Of a stretch of DNA of 64,000 nt, positions 18,125 through 27,987 are shown piece by piece (the first letter of the stretch is position 1; each line of letters opens with the position of its first letter). The DNA is from Clostridium gasigenes (GTDB lineage: Bacteria; Bacillota; Clostridia; Clostridiales; Clostridiaceae), in assembly GCF_900104115.1 (NCBI RefSeq), contig NZ_FNJM01000015.1:18439-82438 (forward strand), read 5' to 3'. The position numbers were made by a program, and so were the translations under genes. The notes beneath the pieces are model-generated. The model made no database searches, was not told where the DNA came from, and saw only the letters and a program-made list of their open reading frames with translations.

Positions 18125-19538
18125 AATTACCGAAAATTTATGTGAACAACAGTCAAGTCTAACAGATAGTGATATTAAAATTATCATTGAAACAAGTAAG
18201 GCTGCAGAATATATTACACAAATAGAAACTTGTGATGTTTTCATAGATATTAAAAGCAACATTGAAAATAGTGCTTTAGTTGTATTTGAAAGTAGACCAA
18301 GTGATGGACAAAGCTTATATAAGAATTCAGTTGTTGGTGAACTTGCATTAAGAGTAAATGAACCAGGTGTTTTAAGAAGTTTAGAACTAGGTATTCATAC
18401 AAAAAATATTCATGCTAAAACACAAGAAAACATATGGGTAAAGCAAAATGTAATACCTATAAAAAATGGAGAAAACACTATAGCAGTTTTAATAACTGAA
18501 AGAAATATAAGTAAAGAAATATTAACTGATGAGAAAATCAAATCATTATCAGATGATAATGAGGTATTAACTTCAACCTTAATGACTTTATTAAATTATG
18601 AAAATGATTTTAAAGATGAAATGAAGGAAGCAATACTTATTTTTAATAGTGAAGGAAAGCTTGTTCTTAAAAATAAGAGTGCTGATAATATTTATGAAAA
18701 GTTAGGTTTTTTTGAATCACTAAATGAGTTAGATTATAATAACTTGCGGTTTGATGAAATAACATTAACAGAAATAAATGAAATAAATCCAAAAGAATAT
18801 AAAAATTTTCTTTTGCATAAAAAAGTAACCATTGGAAATAACTATTTTGAAGTTAAAAAAATAGTTACAGATAATAGTGAAAATAAAATTATTATGATAA
18901 TAAATGATTTAACAGAAATAAAGAATAAGGACGATGAGATAATTTCTAAATCAGTAGCTATAAGAGAAATACATCATAGAGTTAAGAATAACCTTCAAAC
19001 TATAGCTTCATTATTAAGACTTCAGAGTCGAAATTGCATAGGCGATGAAGCCAAGCTTGCATTACTTGAGAGTGGGAATAGAATTTTATCAATTGCTACA
19101 ACTCATGAACTATTATCTAAACAGATAGAAGATAATATATCTATAATAGAAGTATTATCAACTATTAAAAATAATATGTTAAGATGCTTTAGTAATTCTA
19201 ACAAAGTTTCTATTGATATAAGTGGTGATGATTTTATTGTTAATAGCGATAAGTCTACTACTATAGCATTAATAGTAAATGAGCTATTTCAAAACTCTAT
19301 GGAGCATGCTTTTATAGGAAGAGATAAAGGCTCTATAAAATTAATACTTGAATCAATTGGAGAATATAAGATAGTTAAAGTTATTGATGATGGTATTGGA
19401 TTTGATATAAACGATACTAGAAAAGATAGCCTTGGAAGTAAAATAGTTTCAAGCTATGTTAAGGATAAACTCAAAGGGAATCTTATTATAGATTCTAATA
19501 GATCAGGAACTAGCATAATAATAAAATTTATAGTATAG
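18114..19538 (+). CDS. eutW: EutW ethanolamine-sensing histidine kinase
   Basis: 474 residues from ATG 18114 (a TTG at 18108 is an alternative). No membrane helix. The N-terminal part is a sensory region (about 1-160), then a PAS-like segment (about 165-270), then a HisKA_2-type dimerisation motif AIREIHHRVKNNLQT with the phospho-histidine, and an HATPase domain (NELFQNSMEHAF, DDGIGFD, SLGSKIV). In Enterococcus EutW autophosphorylates on ethanolamine and passes phosphate to EutV. The start lies inside the eutV 3' end. Confidence 0.93.
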   Translation: MKYKITENLCEQQSSLTDSDIKIIIETSKAAEYITQIETCDVFIDIKSNIENSALVVFESRPSDGQSLYKNSVVGELALRVNEPGVLRSLELGIHTKNIHAKTQENIWVKQNVIPIKNGENTIAVLITERNISKEILTDEKIKSLSDDNEVLTSTLMTLLNYENDFKDEMKEAILIFNSEGKLVLKNKSADNIYEKLGFFESLNELDYNNLRFDEITLTEINEINPKEYKNFLLHKKVTIGNNYFEVKKIVTDNSENKIIMIINDLTEIKNKDDEIISKSVAIREIHHRVKNNLQTIASLLRLQSRNCIGDEAKLALLESGNRILSIATTHELLSKQIEDNISIIEVLSTIKNNMLRCFSNSNKVSIDISGDDFIVNSDKSTTIALIVNELFQNSMEHAFIGRDKGSIKLILESIGEYKIVKVIDDGIGFDINDTRKDSLGSKIVSSYVKDKLKGNLIIDSNRSGTSIIIKFIV

Positions 19539-19546
19539 ATATAACA

Positions 19547-19633
19547 ACTTTTACGCTGTAGTAAAAGTATTAAGCAAAGAGGCTTAATGTTATGACTTTT
19601 TTTTAAAAAGGTTTAACATTAAGTCTCTTTTTT
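19547..19633 (+). promoter_or_regulatory. EutV dual-hairpin antiterminator between eutW and eutA
   Basis: Hairpin 1: ACTTTTAC-GCTGTA-GTAAAAGT (19547-19568); loop position 4 is G but position 1 is G, a deviation. Hairpin 2: ATTAAGC-AAAGAG-GCTTAAT (19569-19588) obeys A1/G4. Its 3' arm forms part of a terminator with TAACATTAAGTCTC (19614-19627) followed by six T. This internal site lets eutSPVW be made at low level while the catabolic genes wait for EutV. Confidence 0.85.
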
Positions 19634-19646
19634 GTGGGGTGTAGTG

Positions 19647-21077
19647 ATGAAAGAAGAAATTTTAAGCGTAGGAATTGATATTGGAACATCAACAACACAA
19701 CTAGTTTTTTCAAATATAACTATAGAAAATATGGCATCTAGTTTTTCAGTGCCAAGAATAAGTATTGTTGGTAAGGAAATTATTTATAGAAGTGATATCT
19801 ATTTCACGCCGATACTTAGAGGGAAAGAAATAGATATGGAGAAAATTTTAGAAATAGTACAAAAGGAATATATTAAAGCTGGTGTTAAAAAAGAAGAAAT
19901 ATCTACTGGTGCTGTAATAATAACTGGTGAAACAGCGAGAAAAGAAAATGCAAATATAGTGCTTCATAATTTAAGTGGTTTTGCAGGAGATTTTGTTGTT
20001 GCAACAGCAGGTCCAGATCTTGAAAGTATAATTTCGGCTAAAGGTGCTGGAGCAGATGTTTATTCAAAGGAAAATAACAATACAGTAGTTAATATTGATG
20101 TTGGAGGGGGAACTTCCAATATAGCAGTATTTACAAGGGGAGAATTAATAGATACAGGGTGCCTCGATATTGGAGGAAGACTGATAAAAATAGATGTAAC
20201 TTCAAAAAAAATAACTTATATAGCACCAAAAATTAAAGAATTAGCAGAAATAAATAATATTAATATTAATGTTGGTGATAGTTATTCAGAAACAGCAGTT
20301 CAGAAAATAATTGATGAAATGGTTAAGTTACTTGAAATTTCTGTGGGAGTAACAAAAGAAAATGATTTTTATCAAAGAATATTAACTAAAAAGGGAATTG
20401 ATTTAAATACGCATATAAATTGCATATCTTTCTCAGGAGGAGTTGCAGATTATATATATAAGGGTTTGGAAGAAAAGGATGTTTTTAAATATGGTGATAT
20501 AGGAATACTTCTTGGTAGAGCCATTAAAAAATCCTTGCTACTTAGCAAGTTAACTCTCGTGAACTCAACTGAAACCATAAGAGCTACAGTTGTAGGGGCT
20601 GGTTCACATACCACTGATATAAGTGGTAGTACAATAACTTACACTGAGGATAACTTTCCTCTGAAAAATCTACCTATATTAAAACTTTCTATAGAAGAGG
20701 AAAAAGATACTTCGTTAATAGCTGATAAGATAATAGAAAAATTAAATTGGTTTAAGATTGAGGGAGAACTACAAAGAGTTGCTGTTGCAATAAATGGCAA
20801 GAAGAACCCAAGTTTTATAGAAGTAGAAGAAATAGCACAGTCTTTATTAAAAGGTATGAATGAATTAATAGAAAAAGATCTACCTTTAACAGTAATCGTC
20901 GAAAATGACATGGCTAAGGTTTTAGGGCAAACACTTCATAGATATTTAAACTATAAGAAAAATATAGTTTGTATAGATGGAGTGAGGGTGGAAAATGGAG
21001 ACTACATAGATATTGGAAAGCCACTAGTTGGCGGACAAGTAGTACCTGTTGTTATTAAAACTTTAGTATTTAATTAA
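19647..21077 (+). CDS. eutA: EutA reactivating factor for ethanolamine ammonia-lyase
   Basis: 476 residues from ATG 19647, with GGGGTG upstream. ASKHA-type ATPase fold: [14 protein letters not shown] (phosphate 1), [14 protein letters not shown] (phosphate 2) and [11 protein letters not shown] (adenosine loop). EutA exchanges damaged corrinoid for adenosylcobalamin on EutBC using ATP. First gene of the EutV-gated block and directly upstream of eutBC. Confidence 0.92.
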   Translation: MKEEILSVGIDIGTSTTQLVFSNITIENMASSFSVPRISIVGKEIIYRSDIYFTPILRGKEIDMEKILEIVQKEYIKAGVKKEEISTGAVIITGETARKENANIVLHNLSGFAGDFVVATAGPDLESIISAKGAGADVYSKENNNTVVNIDVGGGTSNIAVFTRGELIDTGCLDIGGRLIKIDVTSKKITYIAPKIKELAEINNININVGDSYSETAVQKIIDEMVKLLEISVGVTKENDFYQRILTKKGIDLNTHINCISFSGGVADYIYKGLEEKDVFKYGDIGILLGRAIKKSLLLSKLTLVNSTETIRATVVGAGSHTTDISGSTITYTEDNFPLKNLPILKLSIEEEKDTSLIADKIIEKLNWFKIEGELQRVAVAINGKKNPSFIEVEEIAQSLLKGMNELIEKDLPLTVIVENDMAKVLGQTLHRYLNYKKNIVCIDGVRVENGDYIDIGKPLVGGQVVPVVIKTLVFN

Positions 21078-21094
21078 AGAAGGGGTGAATTATT

Positions 21095-22459
21095 TTGAAA
21101 TTAAAAACAAAACTATTTGGTAAAAGCTATGAATTTAAAAGTGTAATAGAGGTGCTTGCAAAAGCTAATGAAGAAAAATCAGGTGATCAACTAGCAGGTA
21201 TTGCAGCTACAAGTGCTGAGGAAAGAGTTGCAGCAAAGGTTGTTGTATCAAACATGACACTTGAAGATTTAAGAAATAATCCAGCAGTGCCTTATGAAAT
21301 TGATGAGGTAACAAGAATAATCCAAGATAATGTCAATGAAAAAATATATGCAGAAATTAAAGATTGGACAGTATCAGATTTAAGAGAATGGTTATTAGAT
21401 CATAATACAACTGGTAGAGATATTGGAAGAGTTTCAAAAGGTTTAACATCAGAAATGATTGCTGCTGTTGCAAAAATTATGTCTAACTTAGATTTAATTT
21501 ACGGAGCTAAGAAAATAAAAGTAACTGCTCACTGTAACACAACAATAGGAGAAGAAGGAAGACTTTCAATAAGATTACAACCTAACCATCCAACAGATAA
21601 TCCAGATGGTATTCTTGCTTCATTAATGGAAGGTTTAAGCTATGGAGTTGGAGATGCAGTACTTGGACTTAATCCTGTTGATGACTCTGTTGAAAGTGTA
21701 ACAAGAGTATTAAAGAAATTTGATGAATTCAAGAGAAAATGGGATATACCTACTCAAACTTGTGTACTAGCTCATGTAACTACACAAATGGAAGCAATCA
21801 GAAATGGTGCTCCAGCAGATTTAATATTCCAATCAATAGCTGGTTCAGAAAAAGGAAATACAGCTTTTGGATTTAATGCAGCTACAATAGAAGAAGCAAG
21901 ACAATTAGCTTTAAAACATGGAACTGGAACTGGACCAAATGTTATGTATTTTGAAACAGGACAAGGTTCAGAATTATCTTCAGATGCTCATCATGGAGTA
22001 GATCAAGTAACTATGGAAGCTAGATGTTATGGATTTGCTAAGAAATTTGAACCATTCATCGTAAATACAGTTGTTGGATTCATTGGACCCGAATATTTAT
22101 ATGATTCAAAACAAGTTATAAGAGCAGGACTTGAAGATCACTTTATGGGTAAATTAACAGGACTTCCAATGGGATGTGATGCTTGTTATACAAACCATAT
22201 GAAAGCTGATCAAAATGATATAGAAAACCTTGCAGTTTTACTTGCAGAAGCAGGTTGCACATACTTTATGGGAGTTCCACATGGCGATGATGTAATGCTT
22301 AATTATCAATGTACAGGATATCATGAAGCAGCTACACTAAGAGAACTTGTAGGATTAAGACCTATAAAGGAATTTGAAGTATGGCTTGAAAAAATGGGAA
22401 TTTATAAAGATGGTAAGTTAACAGAAAAAGCAGGAGATGCGTCAATATTTCTTAAGTAA
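21095..22459 (+). CDS. eutB: EutB ethanolamine ammonia-lyase large subunit
   Basis: 454 residues, full family length, with a TTG start and AGAAGGGGTG upstream. TIM-barrel catalytic subunit: conserved blocks include TAHCNTTIGEEGRLSIRLQP, DLIFQSIAGSEKGNTAFG and GLPMGCDACYTNHMKADQND. With EutC and adenosylcobalamin it converts ethanolamine to acetaldehyde and ammonia in the microcompartment lumen. Codon use and spacing match its neighbours. Confidence 0.97.
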   Translation: MKLKTKLFGKSYEFKSVIEVLAKANEEKSGDQLAGIAATSAEERVAAKVVVSNMTLEDLRNNPAVPYEIDEVTRIIQDNVNEKIYAEIKDWTVSDLREWLLDHNTTGRDIGRVSKGLTSEMIAAVAKIMSNLDLIYGAKKIKVTAHCNTTIGEEGRLSIRLQPNHPTDNPDGILASLMEGLSYGVGDAVLGLNPVDDSVESVTRVLKKFDEFKRKWDIPTQTCVLAHVTTQMEAIRNGAPADLIFQSIAGSEKGNTAFGFNAATIEEARQLALKHGTGTGPNVMYFETGQGSELSSDAHHGVDQVTMEARCYGFAKKFEPFIVNTVVGFIGPEYLYDSKQVIRAGLEDHFMGKLTGLPMGCDACYTNHMKADQNDIENLAVLLAEAGCTYFMGVPHGDDVMLNYQCTGYHEAATLRELVGLRPIKEFEVWLEKMGIYKDGKLTEKAGDASIFLK

Positions 22460-22474
22460 GAGGGGGAACTAAAA

Positions 22475-23365
22475 ATGGTAAACGAAAAAGAATTAAAGTC
22501 CATGGTTGAATCATTACTTACTGAAATGATGAAGGGTAATGTTGAACTACCAAAAGAAAATAAAGTAGAAAAACAAAATGAAACTTCAAATATAGAAGAT
22601 GGTTATATTGAAGATATAACATTAGTTGATTTAAAGGAACAATTATTAGTTCCAAATCCAGAAGATAAAGATGGATATTTAAAAATGAAAATGAATACTC
22701 CAGCTAGAGTTGGTATATGGAGAGCAGGTCCTAGATATAAGACTATAACATCATTAAGATTTAGAGCGGATCATGCAGCAGCTCAAGATTCAGTGTTCTC
22801 AGATGTTTCAGAGGAATTTGTAAAAGAAATGAACTTTATTAAAGTTAATACTATATGTAAGGATAAAGATCAATATATTACAAGACCTGATTTCGGAAGA
22901 CAATTTTCTGATGAATCTAAGGATATAATGAGAAAATCATTAAACAAAAATTCTAAGGTTCAAATAGTAATTGGAGATGGATTAAGTTCAGCTGCTATAG
23001 AAGCAAATGTTAAAGATATATTACCAGCTATAATTCAAGGATTAAAGGGATATGGAATAGATGCAGGTCCTTGTATATTTGTAAAACATTGTAGAGTACC
23101 TGCAATGGATGTAATATCAGAGATAACAGGAACAGATGTTACATTGTTATTAGTTGGTGAAAGACCAGGTCTAGTAACAGCAGAATCTATGAGTGCTTAT
23201 ATAGCATATAAGGCTACAGTAGGTATGCCAGAAGCAAGAAGAACAGTTATATCTAACATACACAAGGGTGGAACAACAGCTGTTGAAGCTGGAGCTCATA
23301 TTGCAGAACTTGTAAAAACTATGATAGATAAAAAAGCATCAGGTATAGATTTAAAAAGTTTATAA
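22475..23365 (+). CDS. eutC: EutC ethanolamine ammonia-lyase small subunit
   Basis: 296 residues. The N-terminal amphipathic helix ([18 protein letters not shown]) resembles an encapsulation peptide, followed by an acidic linker. The core carries [46 protein letters not shown] and [15 protein letters not shown], which form the cobalamin-binding side of EutBC. Sixteen bases after eutB with RBS AGAGGGGG. Confidence 0.96.
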   Translation: MVNEKELKSMVESLLTEMMKGNVELPKENKVEKQNETSNIEDGYIEDITLVDLKEQLLVPNPEDKDGYLKMKMNTPARVGIWRAGPRYKTITSLRFRADHAAAQDSVFSDVSEEFVKEMNFIKVNTICKDKDQYITRPDFGRQFSDESKDIMRKSLNKNSKVQIVIGDGLSSAAIEANVKDILPAIIQGLKGYGIDAGPCIFVKHCRVPAMDVISEITGTDVTLLLVGERPGLVTAESMSAYIAYKATVGMPEARRTVISNIHKGGTTAVEAGAHIAELVKTMIDKKASGIDLKSL

Positions 23366-23383
23366 AAAAGGGGAGTTAATAAT

Positions 23384-24037
23384 ATGAAAAACGAAGCATT
23401 ACGTGCAACTGTTTTAGGTGTGAAAATAATATCAAATGTAAGTCCCGATATGGCAGAATTATTAGAACTTAAACCTTATCAAAAGAGTTTAGGAATAATA
23501 ACAGCAGATATAGATGATGTAACATATACAGCGTTAGATGAAGCTACTAAAGCTGCTGGAGTTGAAGTAGTTTATGGAAAAAGTATGTATGCAGGTTCTG
23601 CAAATTCATCAACAAAGCTTGCTGGTGAAGTTATAGGAATGATAGCTGGAACAAGCCCAGATGAAGTAAGAAGTGGTTTAAATGCAGCTATAGATTTCAT
23701 TGAAAATGGAGCTCATTTTATAAGCGCAAATGATGATAATACAGTTCCATATTTCGCTCATTGTGTATCAAGAACAGGATCTTACTTATCAAAAACAGCA
23801 GGTATAAAAGAAGGGGAAGCTCTTGCTTATTTAGTAGCACCTCCACTTGAAGCTATGTATGGTATAGATGCAGCTCTTAAGGCTGCAGATGTTAAGGTAA
23901 CTGTTTTATTTACACCACCAACTGAAACTAACTTTGGTGGAGGCTTATTAACTGGAAGCCAATCAGCTTGCAAAGCAGCTTGTGATGCATTCGCAGCAGC
24001 TGTAGAATTTGTTGCTGAAAATCCAACTAGTTACTAA
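23384..24037 (+). CDS. eutL: EutL trimeric tandem-BMC shell protein
   Basis: 217 residues, two permuted BMC domains. Conserved stretches include SPDMAELLELKPYQKSLGI, GKSMYAGSANSSTKLAGEV, SANDDNTVPYFAHCVSRTGSY and FTPPTETNFGGGLLTGSQSAC. EutL forms pseudohexameric trimers with a gated pore thought to pass large cofactors or substrates. It follows eutC by 18 bases. Confidence 0.95.
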   Translation: MKNEALRATVLGVKIISNVSPDMAELLELKPYQKSLGIITADIDDVTYTALDEATKAAGVEVVYGKSMYAGSANSSTKLAGEVIGMIAGTSPDEVRSGLNAAIDFIENGAHFISANDDNTVPYFAHCVSRTGSYLSKTAGIKEGEALAYLVAPPLEAMYGIDAALKAADVKVTVLFTPPTETNFGGGLLTGSQSACKAACDAFAAAVEFVAENPTSY

Positions 24038-24054
24038 GAAGAGAAGTGATTAAA

Positions 24055-24708
24055 ATGGGTGGAAAAGCACTTGGCCTTATAGAAGTTAATGGTTTAGTTG
24101 GAGCAATAGAAGCCGCTGATTCAGCTTTAAAAGCCGCTGATGTTAAACTTCTAGGAGTAGAAAAGATATCTTCTGGTTTAACAACTGTTAAGATTATAGG
24201 AGATGTAGCTGCAGTGCAAGAGGCTGTAGCAGTTGCAAAGATTGCTGTAAGTAAAATAAGTTCTATATTTTCTTCTACTGTAATATCAAAAATGGATAAT
24301 CAAACTGAAGCTATGATATTAAATTCTAAGGATAAGACAAAAAAAATTGAGTTGAATGTTAATAGTGAAACCTTGAATTGTTCAGAAAAAACTGAAGAAG
24401 TTATTAATAGTGATATAGCTGAAATTAATATTTCAGAAGTTACTGAGGTAACTAATCCTGTTAAAATAGAAGATGAAATTTTGATAGAAAAAGTGGATAA
24501 ATGTGAAGAAAAGATAGAAGAAAAGATAGAGCTAAAAGAGAAAAAAGTTTATACAATCATAGAGATTAAAGCTATGAATGTAGAAGAACTTAGAAGGTTA
24601 GCAAGACAATTGAAAATAACAGAAATGAATAATAAACAAATTAAATTTGCTAAGAAAGATAGGCTTATAGAAGTTATAGATAAGCACTATAGAGAAGGAG
24701 ATAAGTAA
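24055..24708 (+). CDS. EutK-like BMC shell protein with acidic linker and SAP/Rho-N-like tail
   Basis: 217 residues from ATG 24055. Residues 1-80 form a BMC domain (GLIEVNGLVGAIEAADSALK). Then comes about 85 residues of low-complexity, Glu-rich linker, and a C-terminal helical unit (VYTIIEIKAMNVEELRRLAR...KKDRLIEVIDKHY) resembling SAP or Rho N-terminal nucleic-acid-binding motifs. EutK and PduK similarly carry C-terminal additions, but the E. coli EutK tail is a different fold. The function of the tail is unknown. The stop codon overlaps the eutE start (TAATG). Confidence 0.78.
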   Translation: MGGKALGLIEVNGLVGAIEAADSALKAADVKLLGVEKISSGLTTVKIIGDVAAVQEAVAVAKIAVSKISSIFSSTVISKMDNQTEAMILNSKDKTKKIELNVNSETLNCSEKTEEVINSDIAEINISEVTEVTNPVKIEDEILIEKVDKCEEKIEEKIELKEKKVYTIIEIKAMNVEELRRLARQLKITEMNNKQIKFAKKDRLIEVIDKHYREGDK

Positions 24709-26177
24709 TGGAATTATTAGATAAGGATCTAGTTTCAATACAAGAGGTTAGAAATCTTATAGCAAAAGCAAAAATTGCTCAAAAAAGATTATCTGAAATG
24801 AGTCAAGAAGAGATAAACAAAATTGTAAAAGCAATTTCTGATGCAGGTTATGAAAATGCTGAGAAATTAGCGAAAATGGCACATTCAGAAACTGGTTTTG
24901 GGAAATGGGAAGATAAGATAGTTAAGAATACTTTTGCTTCAAAGGTTGTATATGAATCTATAAAAGATGTGAAGACAGTTGGAATTATAAATGAAGATAA
25001 AGCTTTAAAGGTTTTAGAAGTAGCTGTACCAATGGGAGTTGTTGCGGGTCTTATACCATCAACAAATCCAACATCTACAGCAATTTATAAAGCTATGATA
25101 GCTATTAAATCAGGAAATTCAATTGTATTTTCACCGCATCCAAATGCAAAGAATTGTATTCTTGAAACTGTAAGAATAATATCAGAAGCATCTGTTGCAG
25201 CTGGATGTCCAGATGGAGCTATAGGATGTATGACAGTTCCAACAATGCAAGGTACTGATGAACTTATGAAGCATAATGATGTAGCATTAATTTTAGCTAC
25301 AGGTGGTTCTGCAATGGTTAAGGCAGCTTACTCTTCAGGAACTCCAGCAATAGGAGTAGGCCCTGGAAATGGTCCTGCATTTATTGAAAAAAGTGCAAAT
25401 ATTAAATTAGCAGTAAAAAGAATTATGGATTCAAAAACTTTTGATAATGGTACTATATGTGCTTCAGAACAATCAATTGTTGTTGAAAAAGAAATTGAAG
25501 ATAAGGTAGTTGAAGAACTTAAAAACTCAGGTGCTTATTTTGTAACAGAAGAACAAAGCAAAAAGCTTGAGAAGTTCATTTTAAGACCTAATGGTACAAT
25601 GAATCCTCAAATAGTTGGTAAAAGTGCAGAGGTTATAGCTAATCTTGTAGGGATAGAAATACCAAAAGGTACAAGAGTTATTATAGCTAGAGAAAATAGA
25701 GTTGGACATAAAGTTCCATATTCAAAAGAAAAACTTTGTCCAATACTAGCATTCTATGTTGAGGATAATTGGAATACAGCTTGCGAAAGATGTATTGAGA
25801 TATTAAATAATGAAGGTGCAGGACATACTTTAGTACTTCATAGTGAAAACCAAGAAGTTATTAGAGAATTTGCATTAAAGAAACCAGTAAGTAGATTACT
25901 TGTAAACACTCCAGGAGCACTTGGAGGAATAGGAGCATCTACAAATTTATTACCAGCATTAACTTTAGGTTGTGGAGCTGTTGGTGGAAGTTCAACTTCT
26001 GATAACATAGGTCCATTAAATCTAATAAATATAAAAAGAGTAGGTTATGGTGTTAGAGAGTTAGAAGAATTAAGAGGAACTAAATCACAAAGCGTAGAAT
26101 CTGCTTGTACAGTAAGCAACGAAGAAGATTTAATAAATGTTCTAGTTGAAAAAATTATGCAAAAGTTAAACAAATAA
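24708..26177 (+). CDS. eutE: EutE CoA-acylating acetaldehyde dehydrogenase
   Basis: 489 residues. The N-terminal helix (VSIQEVRNLIAKAKIAQKRL) is the typical encapsulation region. Aldehyde-dehydrogenase core: PMGVVAGLIPSTNPTSTAIY, GVGPGNGPAFIE and TFDNGTICASEQS, with Cys in ICASEQ as nucleophile. It converts acetaldehyde to acetyl-CoA with NAD+, and the acetyl-CoA feeds PduL. Coupled to the preceding gene by a 1-base overlap. Confidence 0.95.
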   Translation: MELLDKDLVSIQEVRNLIAKAKIAQKRLSEMSQEEINKIVKAISDAGYENAEKLAKMAHSETGFGKWEDKIVKNTFASKVVYESIKDVKTVGIINEDKALKVLEVAVPMGVVAGLIPSTNPTSTAIYKAMIAIKSGNSIVFSPHPNAKNCILETVRIISEASVAAGCPDGAIGCMTVPTMQGTDELMKHNDVALILATGGSAMVKAAYSSGTPAIGVGPGNGPAFIEKSANIKLAVKRIMDSKTFDNGTICASEQSIVVEKEIEDKVVEELKNSGAYFVTEEQSKKLEKFILRPNGTMNPQIVGKSAEVIANLVGIEIPKGTRVIIARENRVGHKVPYSKEKLCPILAFYVEDNWNTACERCIEILNNEGAGHTLVLHSENQEVIREFALKKPVSRLLVNTPGALGGIGASTNLLPALTLGCGAVGGSSTSDNIGPLNLINIKRVGYGVRELEELRGTKSQSVESACTVSNEEDLINVLVEKIMQKLNK

Positions 26178-26228
26178 TTAGTTAACATTAAAATTTAAAT
26201 AAATTCAAAATTTAGGAGGCAAAATATT

Positions 26229-26513
26229 ATGGCAAACACAAACGCATTAGGAATGGTAGAAACTAAAGGATTAGTAGCAGCAATCGAGGCTGCAGACGCA
26301 ATGGTGAAAGCTGCAAACGTAACATTAGTAGGTAAAGAACAAATCGGTGCTGGATTAGTAACAGTTATGGTAAGAGGCGATGTTGGAGCTGTTAAAGCTG
26401 CTACAGATGCTGGAGCTGCTGCTGCTGAAAGAGTAGGAGAATTAGTATCAGTACACGTAATCCCAAGACCACATGCTGAAGTAGATATATTAATTCCAAA
26501 AATAGCAGAATAA
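26229..26513 (+). CDS. eutM: EutM major hexameric shell protein
   Basis: 94 residues, a canonical single BMC domain: [20 protein letters not shown] at the start, [19 protein letters not shown] near the pore and [15 protein letters not shown] at the end. Expected to be the most abundant facet protein. It has a strong AGGAGG site and codon use richer in G and C than neighbours, consistent with high expression. A stable hairpin follows its stop. Confidence 0.96.
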   Translation: MANTNALGMVETKGLVAAIEAADAMVKAANVTLVGKEQIGAGLVTVMVRGDVGAVKAATDAGAAAAERVGELVSVHVIPRPHAEVDILIPKIAE

Positions 26514-26522
26514 TAAATTTCA

Positions 26523-26557
26523 AAACATACTATCCGCGTTTGGCGGGTAGTATGTTT
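26523..26557 (+). promoter_or_regulatory. Stable stem-loop after eutM without T-tract
   Basis: AAACATACTA-TCCGC pairs with GCGGG-TAGTATGTTT around loop GTTTG. There is no U-run, so it is more likely an mRNA-stability or processing element protecting abundant eutM message, or a weak attenuator, than a full terminator. eutT starts 24 bases on. Confidence 0.6.
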
Positions 26558-26580
26558 ATATTCCATAAGGATGTGAGATA

Positions 26581-27360
26581 ATGAGCGTTTTAACAGAAAC
26601 AGAGATCAGAAAACGTTTAAGAGATAAGGATTTAAAGTTACTTAAAGAATATGAAGTTGAAAAAGGAGTAATAGTAACTCCATCAGCAAAAGGATATTTA
26701 AGTGATAATAATATACAATTAAAGATTGTTGAAAAAATAAAAGAAATAAATGAACCTGTTATTATTGAGAAAGAAGTAAGAATTGAGCCTAAATTTAGAA
26801 CTATATTTGGGGGATATTTAGACAGTAAACCTGAACACATGACTCATCTTAATGGAAATCTATTAGTATTTAAAAATCATAGTAGAATTATATTAAGAGG
26901 GAAATTTGATAGTTTAGAATCTCAAATATTACAGGTTCAAATACTTTCTGATAAATTAAAGCATGAAAAGCTTACAAATGACTTAGAAGAAATTTTAGGT
27001 TTTGTTAGAAATCTATTAAGAGCAGAAGTTCTTGAAGAAAAATTAAATGAATTTAAGCTTTTAGATATGGATGAAAAGGAACTTAGAGAAAAATCACATC
27101 ATCCTAAAAAATATTATGGTATGGGCCATTTTCAGCCAAGTTATAAAAATGGTGAAATTGTAGTTGCATTAAATTCTTTAAGATCAGCTACAAGAGAAGT
27201 GGAACTAGCATCTTATAATGCTTTTAAAACTGAGTATGGTGATGTAGAAAGAGAAGATATTGTAAGGGCACTAAATAGGCTTTCTTCTTTATTTTGGATA
27301 ATGATGTTTAAGTTTTTAGCTGGCGAATATACAAATAAGGAGAAAATACATGGACGATAA
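26581..27360 (+). CDS. eutT: EutT cobalamin adenosyltransferase
   Basis: 259 residues. The N-terminal segment EIRKRLRDKDLKLLKEYEVEKGVIVTPSAKGYL is typical of EutT-type enzymes, and the C-terminal half is a four-helix bundle like the PduO/EutT transferase family (RLSSLFWIMMFKF). It makes adenosylcobalamin from cob(I)alamin and ATP for EutBC. I do not see the CCxxC cysteine motif of Salmonella EutT; SHHPKKYYGMGHF is present instead, suggesting a metal-site variant. It overlaps pduL by 11 bases. Confidence 0.87.
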   Translation: MSVLTETEIRKRLRDKDLKLLKEYEVEKGVIVTPSAKGYLSDNNIQLKIVEKIKEINEPVIIEKEVRIEPKFRTIFGGYLDSKPEHMTHLNGNLLVFKNHSRIILRGKFDSLESQILQVQILSDKLKHEKLTNDLEEILGFVRNLLRAEVLEEKLNEFKLLDMDEKELREKSHHPKKYYGMGHFQPSYKNGEIVVALNSLRSATREVELASYNAFKTEYGDVEREDIVRALNRLSSLFWIMMFKFLAGEYTNKEKIHGR

Positions 27361-27976
27361 ATTAATTGATAATTTAGTTGAACAAGTTTTAAGTAAAGTA
27401 AAAGAAGAAATTTTTATAGGGGTTGAAGCCTCTGGTAGACATGTTCATTTAAGTAGAGAATGTATAGATATATTGTTTGGAAAAGGTTATGAACTTACTA
27501 AGGTTAAGGAACTTTCTCAACCCGGACAATTTGCTTGTAAGGAAAGAGTAACACTAATAGGACCAAAGGGATCTATGGCAAATGTTGTAGTTTTAGGACC
27601 AGAACGAAAAGATACTCAAGTTGAAATTTCAGCTACTGATGCATTAATTTTAGGGTTAAAAGTACCAGTAAGAGAAAGTGGAGATGTTAAAGGCTCTTCT
27701 GGAATATTAATTGTTGGAGAAAAATCAGCAGTTAAACTAGAAGAAGGAACCATTATAGCTAAAAGACATATTCATTTAACACCAAAAGATGCTAAGAAAT
27801 TTAAAGTTAATGATAAAGAAAATGTAAAGGTTCAAGTATTAGGTTCAAGAAAATTAATATTTGATGATGTAGCTATAAGAGTTTCAGAGCATTTTAATTC
27901 TAAGATGCATATAGATTATGATGAAGCAAATGCTTGTGGTTTTAAGAATGGAATATTAGCTAGAATAATAAAATAG
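27350..27976 (+). CDS. pduL: PduL-type phosphate acetyltransferase (EutD role)
   Basis: 208 residues. The N-terminal encapsulation helix (DKLIDNLVEQVLSKVKEEI) is followed by the two PduL zinc-binding repeats VEASGRHVHLS and IAKRHIHLTPKDAKKF, with KVKELSQPGQFACKERVTL between. It turns acetyl-CoA plus phosphate into acetyl phosphate and CoA inside the compartment, regenerating CoA for EutE. Structurally unrelated to the Pta-like EutD of enterobacteria. Confidence 0.94.
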   Translation: MDDKLIDNLVEQVLSKVKEEIFIGVEASGRHVHLSRECIDILFGKGYELTKVKELSQPGQFACKERVTLIGPKGSMANVVVLGPERKDTQVEISATDALILGLKVPVRESGDVKGSSGILIVGEKSAVKLEEGTIIAKRHIHLTPKDAKKFKVNDKENVKVQVLGSRKLIFDDVAIRVSEHFNSKMHIDYDEANACGFKNGILARIIK

Positions 27977-27987
27977 GTGGTGATATT

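Noticed and set aside
26195..26566. 123-codon frame antisense to eutM
   Set aside because: It mirrors the alanine-rich eutM gene and has no separate support.
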